This document shows positions 6,386 through 12,945 of a DNA stretch of 12,945 bases, in pieces. A program made the translations under genes and the position numbers. The notes beneath the pieces are model-generated. The model saw nothing but the letters and a program-made list of their open reading frames with translations, was not told the origin of the DNA and ran no database searches. Source of the stretch: RUG14186 sp964644555 (GTDB lineage: Bacteria > Bacillota > Clostridia > Eubacteriales > Anaerofustaceae); the NCBI GenBank assembly GCA_964644555.1, contig CAZXWI010000043.1, forward strand, positions 1-12,945, written 5' to 3'. Position 1 is the stretch's first letter; each line of letters opens with the position of its first letter.

Positions 6386-6514
6386 TTAATAGAAAAGTGA
6401 CATATTTATCATATACCAGAAAACGCCTTTTCTGGCATTGTAATCATCTACCATAAAATCCATGTTTTTGATTATTTCTTCCATAGCTTCGGGGTATTTA
6501 TTTAAATCTGCCAT
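6386..6514 (-). CDS. Small ORF of 42 codons, coupled to the UroD-type methyltransferase
   Basis: A 42-aa reading frame with an excellent ribosome binding site: AAGGAGA (6527-6521) 6 nt before the ATG at 6514, overlapping the stop codon of the upstream methyltransferase gene (11-nt gap). The product begins MADLNKYPEAMEEIIKNMDF and ends WYMINMSLFY. The first half is an acidic amphipathic helix; the last twelve residues are aromatic and hydrophobic. The frame is not continued after the TAA, so it does not look like a simple stop mutation in a longer gene, though an ancient truncation is possible. I recognise no family. Placement suggests a small accessory subunit or membrane-associating peptide of the methyltransferase. 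Confidence 0.6.
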   Translation of the reverse strand: MADLNKYPEAMEEIIKNMDFMVDDYNARKGVFWYMINMSLFY

Positions 6515-6525
6515 ATCGGTTCTCC

Positions 6526-7719
6526 TTATCCTCTGTATTCCATTACAAAATCGCTTACTGCTTTCAAATTCTTCGGATCCATATCATACGGATATGAAAC
6601 GAATTTATTACATGAAAGCCATAATCCTCCATCGCGACCGAGTTCATCGACAGCCCGTTTCGCCATATCAATACATTTATCCGGTGTGGCATTTCCCATA
6701 AGGTCAACCGAAAGACCACCGACAATACCGATATTCGGAATATGCTTTCTTATTTCATACGGGTCATCCATTTCAACGATGCAGTTGAGAACACCTTTTT
6801 TGAAGTTATTGAAATAATCTCCGAAACGGAGGAAATCTGCTTCTGTATTGCAGAATATCTGTTTACCATGTTCTTCAGCCCATCGGCCTACTTTTTCCAT
6901 TCCGGGAACATAGTAACGCTCAAACTGTTTCGGTGTCATAATGCAGTGTGCGAGAAAACCCATTGTGCAGTCATAAGGCTCATTCATATTATGCCCTTCA
7001 ATTTTACTCATTGCATTTATCGCATTATTTGCAGTAATTTCATCTCTGATTGCACATACTTCCGCAACCTTATCCGGCTGACGGCGCATATCTCTGGATA
7101 GACCTTTGATACCTCTGTATGTATTAAGCAGATTTCCCGCAAACATTGATGCACCTGGAACGTTGATTTGATCCGTAATGCCGAATTCATCACGCAATGT
7201 TTGCACTGTGCGTGCTTTTGCATCCATTAATTCCTTTGCGGCTTTTGCGGCATTAACCCAGTCCTGCAATGTAAAATCGCTAGTTTTCGGGAAATTTCTG
7301 CGCATTGCTTTTAACCAAATCGTTGCTTCGAAGTCATTGATAAGTTCGTCGTACTCATCTTCCTTTATCATCTCATCTTCAAAGATAGCATTGATGTTGT
7401 TTTCGTCATCCCCTGCAGCAGCCCATGTAGCATTCTGCCCCAATGCATCATAAAGCAAAGTGGAATTTCTTATGCAGCCGCAACCGCCACTCATAAGATC
7501 CATTCTGTATTTTGTGTTAAGCTGACGACCGGCATCCAAGCATTTGTCGTAATCTCTGGCGCATTCAAGCTGAGTGTAACCTGCATCAATATACATCCAC
7601 TGCTGAATATTTCCCATAAACGGAACACGGTCTGTTTTCTTGTGATCAGCCGCATCTCTGAGTAAATTTATTCTGTAATCGAACAGCTCCTTTGCTGTCA
7701 TTTCCAATTCGTTCTTCAT
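6526..7719 (-). CDS. UroD-family (MtaA/CmuA-like) corrinoid-dependent methyltransferase
   Basis: A 397-aa protein of the uroporphyrinogen decarboxylase superfamily. It is larger than HemE (about 350 aa) and there is no heme gene nearby. Recognisable segments are 'DRVPFMGN' near 30-37, 'DLMSGGCGC' (74-82), 'DPYEIRKHIPNIGIVGGLSVDLMGNATPDKCIDMAKRAVDEL' spanning 319-360, and 'GGLWLSCNK' (364-372), all in the order of MtaA/CmuA methyltransferases that move methyl groups to or from corrinoid proteins. The zinc motif H-x-C-G of MtaA is not intact: the corresponding stretch reads GKQIFCNTEAD (285-295), keeping C290; C370 may be the second Cys ligand. AGGAG lies 6 nt before the ATG. It is flanked by two MFS genes. 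It could be the substrate-side or carrier-side methyltransferase; substrate unknown. Confidence 0.87.
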   Translation of the reverse strand: MKNELEMTAKELFDYRINLLRDAADHKKTDRVPFMGNIQQWMYIDAGYTQLECARDYDKCLDAGRQLNTKYRMDLMSGGCGCIRNSTLLYDALGQNATWAAAGDDENNINAIFEDEMIKEDEYDELINDFEATIWLKAMRRNFPKTSDFTLQDWVNAAKAAKELMDAKARTVQTLRDEFGITDQINVPGASMFAGNLLNTYRGIKGLSRDMRRQPDKVAEVCAIRDEITANNAINAMSKIEGHNMNEPYDCTMGFLAHCIMTPKQFERYYVPGMEKVGRWAEEHGKQIFCNTEADFLRFGDYFNNFKKGVLNCIVEMDDPYEIRKHIPNIGIVGGLSVDLMGNATPDKCIDMAKRAVDELGRDGGLWLSCNKFVSYPYDMDPKNLKAVSDFVMEYRG

Positions 7720-7765
7720 CCGCTACTCCTATTTAAATAATCAACTTTATACCAAATACTCTCTA

Positions 7766-7800
7766 TGTAACTGCATACTTATATAAAATATGCTGTTACA
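7766..7800. repeat. Interrupted inverted repeat between MFS and UroD-type genes
   Basis: TGTAAC-t-GCATA (7766-7777) mirrors TATGC-t-GTTACA (7789-7800) with one central mismatch in each arm (T/T) and an 11-nt centre that is itself partly palindromic (TTATATAA). No T-run follows on the minus strand. It could be an mRNA hairpin in the 94-bp intercistronic gap or an operator for an internal promoter, though I see no good promoter beside it. Confidence 0.65.
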
Positions 7801-7813
7801 CATATGTTTTGTT

Positions 7814-9016
7814 TTATTTTTGTGTTTCTTTCGGATAAACATTAACAAGTGTAAATACAATACCCAATACTACATATAAAATAGTAGCGACCATATATGT
7901 GCGTTCTGCATCTGTAGGCAAGAATGTAAACACACTGCCGATTTTGTTTGCGGCATTTATCCAATATGAAGAGAAAAAACTACCGATTGATACACTTGTT
8001 GTCAAAAGAGTTGATGCAAAGGTTTTTGTCGAATCATCGGATACATCCCCTGCAAATTTAACAAACGACAACATGAAACAAGTAAATCCTACACCGCAAA
8101 GGAAAGCACCTACTATTGCAACAAATACATTTTGTGCTAAAACGATAAGCCCAAATCCCAAAGCTAAGGCAAACATATCCAATGCAATACCCATTCTTTT
8201 GATTTTTTTATCCTGTATGGGGTATGCCAAACTGCCTATCATAGAGCCTACCGAATACATTGAAGTAACAGTACCGGAAATTGCAGCTTCACCGATACCT
8301 CTTGAAGTAATAAGGGTTGCCATACCTGTGAATATCGGGAACGAAATAAGTGTTCCGAAAATTACTATTGCCGAGAATAAAAATACTTTCGGATTAATTT
8401 GGCCTTTGGGGGCTTTGATTTCTTCTTTAACTTCCTCTATAACAGATTCGGGTTCTTTAAAGAATAAAATGTTTAAAATAAGCGGAACTACAGCTATAAA
8501 ATAAAGCCAAAATGTATGTTTTACATCAACATCACCGAGAAGTCCCGAAATCGGCTGAAGCGCTGAACTCATGATATTTACTATAAACTGCATTATGCCT
8601 ATCCATAATGCCATTTTTGCATCATCACCGGCAAACATTTTTCTGATGCATGCGTTTCTGAGAGTTACCAAACCAAATCCTACTCCAACCAGAACTCTTG
8701 AAAGCATAATACTCCAGAACGGAATCGACTCAAAGAACAAAGGCAAAGCTCCGCACATTGTTAAAGCAGCACTCAACATCATAAGTGGCTTAAATTTGAT
8801 TTTATTTCCGAATAAAGCGGAAATCGGCAATGAAACACATACACCCAAAAGAGAACAAACTGTAGAAAGCATTCTAACCGTGGCAACAGGCACAGTCGGA
8901 TACATCTCGATAAGTTTCTGCATAATAGGATTGATCATTGTGCCCATACCTGCCATCATACTTATACTCAATATTGATAAGGCTGTAACCACTACATTAT
9001 CTTTTTTATTTTCCAT
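7814..9016 (-). CDS. MFS transporter, first gene of the methyltransferase operon
   Basis: A 400-aa, about 12-helix major facilitator protein. After MENKKDN the first helix starts at about residue 8 (VVVTALSILSISMMAGMG); 'SRVLVGVGFGLVTLRNACIRKMF' near 112-134 corresponds to the conserved helix-4 region, and a charged central loop with EEVKEEIKAPKG (about residues 203-214) divides the halves. The ATG at 9016 is preferred over one at 9064 because GAAAGGAAA lies a few bases upstream and the extra 16 residues (MNLQINLNF...) would be read through that RBS. A promoter at 9098-9126 and a LysR box upstream support it as first gene of a LysR-controlled operon with the methyltransferase and small ORF. 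Likely importer of the methylated compound, by inference. Confidence 0.88.
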   Translation of the reverse strand: MENKKDNVVVTALSILSISMMAGMGTMINPIMQKLIEMYPTVPVATVRMLSTVCSLLGVCVSLPISALFGNKIKFKPLMMLSAALTMCGALPLFFESIPFWSIMLSRVLVGVGFGLVTLRNACIRKMFAGDDAKMALWIGIMQFIVNIMSSALQPISGLLGDVDVKHTFWLYFIAVVPLILNILFFKEPESVIEEVKEEIKAPKGQINPKVFLFSAIVIFGTLISFPIFTGMATLITSRGIGEAAISGTVTSMYSVGSMIGSLAYPIQDKKIKRMGIALDMFALALGFGLIVLAQNVFVAIVGAFLCGVGFTCFMLSFVKFAGDVSDDSTKTFASTLLTTSVSIGSFFSSYWINAANKIGSVFTFLPTDAERTYMVATILYVVLGIVFTLVNVYPKETQK

Positions 9017-9097
9017 GTGAAATTTCCTTTCAATTTTAAAATTTAAATTAATCTGCAGATTCATGATTCGACAGCCGTTGCTATCAAACTTGATTAA

Positions 9098-9126
9098 AGT
9101 ATAAACTATATCAAAATAAAAGTGAA
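9098..9126 (-). promoter_or_regulatory. Probable LysR-dependent promoter of the MFS/methyltransferase operon
   Basis: On the minus strand TTCACT (9126-9121), 17-bp spacer, TATACT (9103-9098). The weak -35 fits an activator-dependent promoter. The dyad at 9146-9164 would be centred about 64 bp before the predicted start (about 9091), the classical LysR recognition-site distance. The -35 also sits in a small GTGAA/TTCAC repeat (9122-9126, 9137-9141). Upstream of this, to 9262, I see nothing else in the gap. Confidence 0.6.
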
Positions 9127-9145
9127 ATACATAAAATTCACATAC

Positions 9146-9164
9146 TTATAACCTCCAGTTATAA
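9146..9164. promoter_or_regulatory. Perfect LysR-type box (T-N11-A)
   Basis: TTATAAC-CTCCA-GTTATAA is a perfect dyad with 7-bp arms and a 5-bp centre; it contains the T-N11-A signature of LysR-type recognition sites (TAAC-N5-GTTA). It lies between lysR and the divergent MFS gene, about -64 from the predicted MFS start. Binding by the adjacent LysR protein is inferred. Confidence 0.7.
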
Positions 9165-9262
9165 TCATGTAAATTTTGCCATAATCAAAACCTTTTCTCT
9201 ATGTTTTTCTGTTCTCTTTTTTTGTGCATTTCTTAAACACACTTTCTAAATCAAAATTTAAT

Positions 9263-9291
9263 TTGCTTTTTTTTTACAAAAAGTGTATTAT
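9263..9291 (+). promoter_or_regulatory. Probable promoter of lysR
   Basis: TTGCTT (9263-9268), 17-bp spacer, TATTAT (9286-9291). The -10 falls inside the dyad at 9281-9303, which would suit negative autoregulation. Confidence 0.5.
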
Positions 9292-9303
9292 AAGAATACG
9301 CTT
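9281..9303. promoter_or_regulatory. Second LysR-like dyad over the lysR -10 region
   Basis: AAGTGTATT-ATAAG-AATACGCTT has 9-bp arms with one mismatch and again contains T-N11-A. A further half-site, AAGTGAATACG (9310-9320), follows in direct orientation. The arms differ from the 9146 box, so the same protein may not bind both with equal strength. Confidence 0.55.
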
Positions 9304-9336
9304 AATCTAAAGTGAATACGAAATAAAAGGGAATGT

Positions 9337-10245
9337 ATGGAACTTAATCAATTACGATTTTTCAAAACAGTTGCAGAGTTAGAAAATTTTTCGGAAGCAA
9401 GCAATATTTTGTTTGTTTCACAGCCTGCATTATCGAAATCCATCAAAAATCTCGAAGATGAATTGGGGTTAAAGTTATTTGATAGAATAGGCAAATCGAT
9501 AGAACTGAATGATGCGGGAAAAATAATCCTAGAAAATGCAATGCATATATTAGCAGACATAGATGAACTATATAATGATGCGGCAAAAATCAAACAAGGC
9601 AAGCGCATTACCATATATTCTCAAGTGTATAATTTTATCTCATACATACTACCCGACTTATATCTTGATTCGGGTTATTTAAATTTCGAATACGGCTACC
9701 AACAGGAGGAAAATCTGCTTAATCTGCTCAATCATAACAAAATAGATATAGCAATATCTTCCGAAACAATAGAAAACAGTAATATAAAATGTGTAAAGCT
9801 CTGTGATGATTATGCAGGAATTGAGTTCGGTAAAAATAACGCAAAGCTTATAAAACTCAAATTTGCAGACATTAACAAATTACATAACGAAGAAATAGTA
9901 TCCTATAAAAATGATACCCCGACTACACTTTTGGTAAAAGTTAAAAATTATCTGATGATAGACAAATCAATAAAATTTACCAACCATGCTAACCACGATG
10001 GCTTGCGAAGAGTTGTCAAAAAAACAGGAGCAATAACCATAAATTCCACGATGTCGCGCTACTACACGCAGTCCGATCCTGAAAGAATTTTTATTCCATT
10101 TGCACCAAATACCCATATGAGAATGACATATTATTTTTGCTATCGCACAGACAATGAAAACATACAAAATATTTTACAAATCCTAAAAAGCATTACCGAT
10201 TATTTGACAGAATACAACGAAAACATGAAAAACGGCTGCCTGTAG
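9337..10245 (+). CDS. LysR-family transcriptional regulator
   Basis: A 302-aa LysR-type regulator, the normal length. The winged helix-turn-helix occupies residues 1-62 (MELNQLRFFKTVAELENFSEAS... SQPALSKSIKNLEDELGLKLFDR), followed by the linker helix (66-90) and a periplasmic-binding-protein-like effector domain (about 92-290, 'ITIYSQVYNFISYILPDLYL' at its start). The start ATG has AAAAGGGA 4 nt upstream. It is divergent from the MFS/methyltransferase operon, the usual LysR arrangement, and two dyads lie in the shared 320-bp gap. It probably senses the substrate or an intermediate of that operon and activates it; the effector cannot be told. The stop codon lies inside a terminator hairpin. 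Confidence 0.94.
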   Translation: MELNQLRFFKTVAELENFSEASNILFVSQPALSKSIKNLEDELGLKLFDRIGKSIELNDAGKIILENAMHILADIDELYNDAAKIKQGKRITIYSQVYNFISYILPDLYLDSGYLNFEYGYQQEENLLNLLNHNKIDIAISSETIENSNIKCVKLCDDYAGIEFGKNNAKLIKLKFADINKLHNEEIVSYKNDTPTTLLVKVKNYLMIDKSIKFTNHANHDGLRRVVKKTGAITINSTMSRYYTQSDPERIFIPFAPNTHMRMTYYFCYRTDNENIQNILQILKSITDYLTEYNENMKNGCL

Positions 10246-10259
10246 GCAACCGTTTTATT
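10229..10259. terminator. Bidirectional terminator between lysR and the aminopeptidase gene
   Basis: AAAACGG-c-TGCC, loop TGTA, GGCA-a-CCGTTTT forms a stem of 7 + 4 pairs with one C/A mismatch, followed by T-rich sequence on the plus strand (TTTTATTATTTT) and by TTTTT on the minus strand. The lysR stop TAG (10243-10245) lies in its loop and stem. It serves both convergent genes. Confidence 0.88.
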
Positions 10260-10265
10260 ATTTTA

Positions 10266-11657
10266 CTACGCATTCACCAAAAATGCCCTATATCCCTTAA
10301 CAGCCTCATAAACATCGGCTTTACTGGAAACTTCATAAGGTGCATGCATACACAAAAGAGCAACACCGCTGTCAATAACTTCCATTCCGTAATTTGCCAT
10401 TATATACGCTATAGTTCCGCCGCCGCCCACATCGACTCTGCCAAGCTCGGCGAATTGATATTTAACATTGGCATCATCCATGATTTTTCGTATAACAGCC
10501 AAATATTCCGCATTGGCATCATTCGAGCCGCTCTTGCCCCTACTGCCCGTGAATTTATTAAATCCGAGACCATTTGCAAAGAATGCAGCACTTCTTCTTT
10601 CGAAAGCTTCCGCATACAATGGATCATATGCAGCGCATACATCGGAAGAGAGCATACGTGAGTTGGCAAGGGCTCTTCTGAGTTTTATTTCGGACTCACC
10701 CTCGCAAAGTGCAATAAGTTCAGAAACAGTATTTTCGAAGAATCTCGAATGCATACCGGTTGCACCCACACTGCCTATTTCTTCTTTGTCAACCAGCAAG
10801 CAGCATGCGGTTTTTTCGCTTTCATTGATATCAAGCATCGCAAACAGCGATGTGAATGCACAAACTCTGTCGTCCTGCCCATATGCCAAAATCATGCTCT
10901 TATCTATTCCGCAATCCTTTGCCTTGCCTGCCGGAACGACTTCAAGCTCTGCCGAAAGGAAATCTTCTTCCGAAATATCGTAAGTATCACAAAGAATTTT
11001 CAAAACATTTTCTTTAACTGCATCTTTTACTTCTTCTTCGCTTTTTCCCATAATGGGGCTGTTTGCCACCAATAAATCCAAAGCTTCACCCTCAACTACA
11101 ACACTTGCCTTTTTCTCCATTTGATTTCCTGCCAAATGTATCAAAAGATCCGTAACAACGAATACAGGCTCATCTTCCTTTTCGCCTATGCATATATTTA
11201 CACACGTGCCGTCCTTTTTACATACCACACCGTGTAAAGCCAAAGGCTGCGCAACCCATTGGTATTTCTTTATACCACCGTAGTAATGAGTATCCAAGTA
11301 TGCCATATTATCCGATTCGTAAAGCGGGTTTTGTTTCACATCAAGTCTCGGAGAGTCGATATGAGCTCCGAGTATATTCATTCCCTCTGAAATAGGCTTT
11401 TTACCGATTCTGAATAATGCCACGGTCTTATTCATATACACCGCATAGACTTTACTGCCTAATGAGAGTTTTTCGCCCGATTTTATTGCATCGTTCAAAT
11501 CGGTATACCCTGCTTCTTTAGCCATCTCCACAACGATTTGTACGCACTCTCTTTCGGTTTTGCCACGGTTTAAGCAATCCTTATATTTTTCACATATTTC
11601 ATTGAGTTCTTTTATATCAGAACTGCTGTAATCTTTCCATCTGTTTACTGCTTGCAT
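10266..11657 (-). CDS. M18-family aminopeptidase (aspartyl aminopeptidase type)
   Basis: A 463-aa cytosolic dizinc exopeptidase of family M18, which removes N-terminal (often acidic) residues from peptides. The motifs are in order: GAHIDSPRLD (97-106, zinc ligand H99), QDDRVCAF (261-268, bridging Asp), DKEEIGSVG (290-298, catalytic and zinc Glu), SSDVCAAYDP (337-346), GRVDVGGGGTIAY (406-418) and 'CMHAPYEVSSKADVYE' (436-451, zinc ligand H438). All key residues are present and the length is normal, so it should be active. AAAGGA lies 7 nt before the ATG. It lies 88 bp downstream of rmlA in the same direction; no terminator is seen between, so cotranscription is possible. It has no evident link with the methyltransferase genes. 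Confidence 0.95.
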   Translation of the reverse strand: MQAVNRWKDYSSSDIKELNEICEKYKDCLNRGKTERECVQIVVEMAKEAGYTDLNDAIKSGEKLSLGSKVYAVYMNKTVALFRIGKKPISEGMNILGAHIDSPRLDVKQNPLYESDNMAYLDTHYYGGIKKYQWVAQPLALHGVVCKKDGTCVNICIGEKEDEPVFVVTDLLIHLAGNQMEKKASVVVEGEALDLLVANSPIMGKSEEEVKDAVKENVLKILCDTYDISEEDFLSAELEVVPAGKAKDCGIDKSMILAYGQDDRVCAFTSLFAMLDINESEKTACCLLVDKEEIGSVGATGMHSRFFENTVSELIALCEGESEIKLRRALANSRMLSSDVCAAYDPLYAEAFERRSAAFFANGLGFNKFTGSRGKSGSNDANAEYLAVIRKIMDDANVKYQFAELGRVDVGGGGTIAYIMANYGMEVIDSGVALLCMHAPYEVSSKADVYEAVKGYRAFLVNA

Positions 11658-11745
11658 ATTTCTGTCCTTTCTGCTTAATTTTGTTATATTGTATGTTGAT
11701 AACTTTATTTCGTACTATACTACCTAAGCCATGTTAAGATAAGTG

Positions 11746-12615
11746 CTACGCATTTTCGATAATTTTAAGTAAATATTGTCCGTATTCGCTTTTTGAAAGC
11801 TTTTCACCTAAGGCTCTGAGTTGCTCTTTTGAAATAAATCCCATTTCATAAGCGGTTTCTTCCACACAGCCTATCATCTTATTAGCATTTTTTTGCAAAA
11901 GATTTATGCTCTGCGAACATAATAGCATACTCTCGGGAGTTCCGGTGTCGTACCAAAGAATATCTTTATCGAGCTTTATAACATCAAGAGCCTTGTTTTT
12001 AAGATATTCGTTATTGACAGCGGTTATTTCCAACTCTCCTCTTTCGGAGGGCTTTATATTTTTAGCTATTTCAACAACATTTGCAGAATAAAAGTACATT
12101 CCCGGAATGATATAGTTTGACTTAGGTTCTTTCGGTTTTTCTTCAATTCCTACAGCTTTTCCGTTTTCATCAAATTCCAAAACTCCGAAAGGCCTCGGGT
12201 CTGCCACATTAAGCCCAAAACAGAGTGCTGAATCCTTTTTAACGCTGATATCTTTAAGAGATTCGTATATTTTGCGACCATAGAAAATATTATCGCCTAA
12301 AAGCAAGCACACATCATCGTTTCCTATGAATTCCTCTCCTATAATGAATGCATCCGCAATGCCTCTTGCGACTTTCTGCTCTTTGTAAGATATATTAACT
12401 CCTATTTCTTCGCCGCAACCGAAATAAGCCGCAAATGTTTCTTCTTCCTGCGGTGGAACTATTATCAAAATATCCTTAATGCCTGCACGTAATAGCAAGT
12501 CCAAAGGATAATATATCATAGGTTTATCGTAAATAGGCAAAAGCGGTTTAGGGGTGGACTTTGTTATCGGGTAAAGTCTTGTACCTTTACCTCCTGCCAA
12601 TATAATACCTTTCAT
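11746..12615 (-). CDS. rmlA: Glucose-1-phosphate thymidylyltransferase
   Basis: A 289-aa nucleotidyltransferase making dTDP-glucose from dTTP and glucose-1-phosphate, the first step to dTDP-rhamnose for cell-surface polysaccharide. Motifs: the nucleotide-binding loop LAGGKGTRLYP (6-16) with K23 and 'KPMIYYPL' (31-38), LGDNIFYG (106-113, Mg-binding Asp), DPRPFGVLEFD (139-149), EEKPKEPKSNY (158-168), RGELEIT (192-198) and WYDTGT (221-226). The usual PSPxGLAQAF segment reads KVARGIADAF (81-90), a variant of the sugar-site loop. Length is that of the short RmlA class. AGGAGG precedes the ATG by 5 nt. The other rml genes are not in the window, at least not downstream, so it may stand apart from them. 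Confidence 0.95.
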   Translation of the reverse strand: MKGIILAGGKGTRLYPITKSTPKPLLPIYDKPMIYYPLDLLLRAGIKDILIIVPPQEEETFAAYFGCGEEIGVNISYKEQKVARGIADAFIIGEEFIGNDDVCLLLGDNIFYGRKIYESLKDISVKKDSALCFGLNVADPRPFGVLEFDENGKAVGIEEKPKEPKSNYIIPGMYFYSANVVEIAKNIKPSERGELEITAVNNEYLKNKALDVIKLDKDILWYDTGTPESMLLCSQSINLLQKNANKMIGCVEETAYEMGFISKEQLRALGEKLSKSEYGQYLLKIIENA

Positions 12616-12647
12616 TTTTCCTCCTAACAGTAAAAATTATTTTAACT

Positions 12648-12675
12648 ATTATATCACCGTTTTAAATCACTTCAA
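12648..12675 (-). promoter_or_regulatory. Extended -10 promoter of rmlA
   Basis: On the minus strand TTGAAG (12675-12670), 16-bp spacer, TATAAT (12653-12648), with a TG one base upstream (TGATATAAT), i.e. an extended -10. Predicted start near 12641, about 26 nt before the rmlA ATG. Confidence 0.72.
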
Positions 12676-12945
12676 ACCGTTTATGGCTATCCTAACAGCG
12701 AAATATTTTTTAAATATCTACATTAAATAAATTTCGAACTTGCCCCTACTCAACATTGTTTTCTCAATTAAACATTAATTCTTCTTTGAGAATTTCTTTT
12801 GAAATGTCACTTCGTTTCTTTTTAACCGCCGATTTGGAATGGGCCCTTTTAACTTTGCAGAGCAAAGAAACCTTATACTAAATAAAAACTAAATTCAATA
12901 GAATTCACTCTTTATCACTAAATTTGTTTACTATCGGCTCTTTGA
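12676..12945. other. Gene-poor end of window; possible intergenic repeat or relic
   Basis: No convincing gene. All three minus-strand frames entering from the right edge hit stops within about 15 codons. A minus-strand open stretch (12877-12764) would encode 37 residues that include VKRAHSKSAVKKKRSDISKE but has no good start or RBS. An overlapping plus-strand ATG frame (12804-12881, 25 codons) also lacks an RBS. A small dyad, CTTTGC-aga-GCAAAG, lies at 12853-12867. The locally higher GC around 12826-12867 stands out against AT-rich flanks and may mark a dispersed element or the decayed end of a gene. Confidence 0.4.

Noticed and set aside
6526..7719. Uroporphyrinogen decarboxylase (HemE) of heme biosynthesis
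   Set aside because: Longer than HemE, no heme genes nearby, and flanked by transporters and a LysR regulator; the methyltransferase branch of the superfamily fits better.
7899..8504. 201-codon plus-strand frame
   Set aside because: It lies wholly antisense to the MFS gene at 7814-9016, with no promoter or RBS and low-complexity residues typical of a shadow frame.
8571..9020. 149-codon plus-strand frame
   Set aside because: Antisense to the first MFS gene, no RBS, no recognisable domain.
10468..10983. 171-codon plus-strand frame
   Set aside because: Antisense to the M18 aminopeptidase, whose catalytic motifs are all intact on the other strand.
1..12945. CRISPR array, insertion sequence or phage genes
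   Set aside because: I see no regularly spaced direct repeats, transposase motifs, terminal repeats with target duplication, or phage proteins.

Overview
The window looks like the chromosome of a low-GC, strictly anaerobic Gram-positive bacterium (Bacillota, class Clostridia). The AT-rich base use, strong AGGAGG-type ribosome binding sites, canonical TTGACA/TATAAT promoters, a CCA-encoding tRNA gene and the gene content (corrinoid protein, UroD-type methyltransferase, Fe-S aldo/keto reductase) all fit. No genus can be named from the sequence alone.

Left block (1-3573): a minus-strand operon encodes a stand-alone corrinoid (B12) protein followed by two overlapping or abutting GntR-family regulators; the second runs off the left edge. 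Divergent from it, a plus-strand operon encodes a small two-helix membrane protein, a short CobW/COG0523 GTPase and a His/Cys-rich protein. Both operons start from good sigma-A promoters flanking a perfect 7+1+7 palindrome (2042-2056), a likely shared operator. I read this as a corrinoid methyl-carrier module with its own metal/cofactor handling genes.

Middle (3700-3852): a solitary initiator tRNA-fMet with its own consensus promoter and terminator.

Right-centre block (3876-10245): a minus-strand series of MFS transporter, UroD-family methyltransferase, a 42-codon small ORF, a second MFS transporter and an aldo/keto reductase with two C-terminal cysteine clusters. A LysR regulator is divergent from the first transporter. 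The 320-bp gap between lysR and the MFS gene has two T-N11-A dyads at positions expected for LysR control. The plausible theme is uptake and demethylation of a methylated substrate, with the corrinoid protein of the left block as a candidate methyl carrier. The substrate is unknown, and no MttB-type methyltransferase or reductive activator is present in the window.

Right end (10266-12945): housekeeping-like genes on the minus strand, an M18 aminopeptidase and RmlA (glucose-1-phosphate thymidylyltransferase), then about 270 bp without a convincing gene. Several inverted repeats between genes are not explained by simple terminators and are listed as findings.
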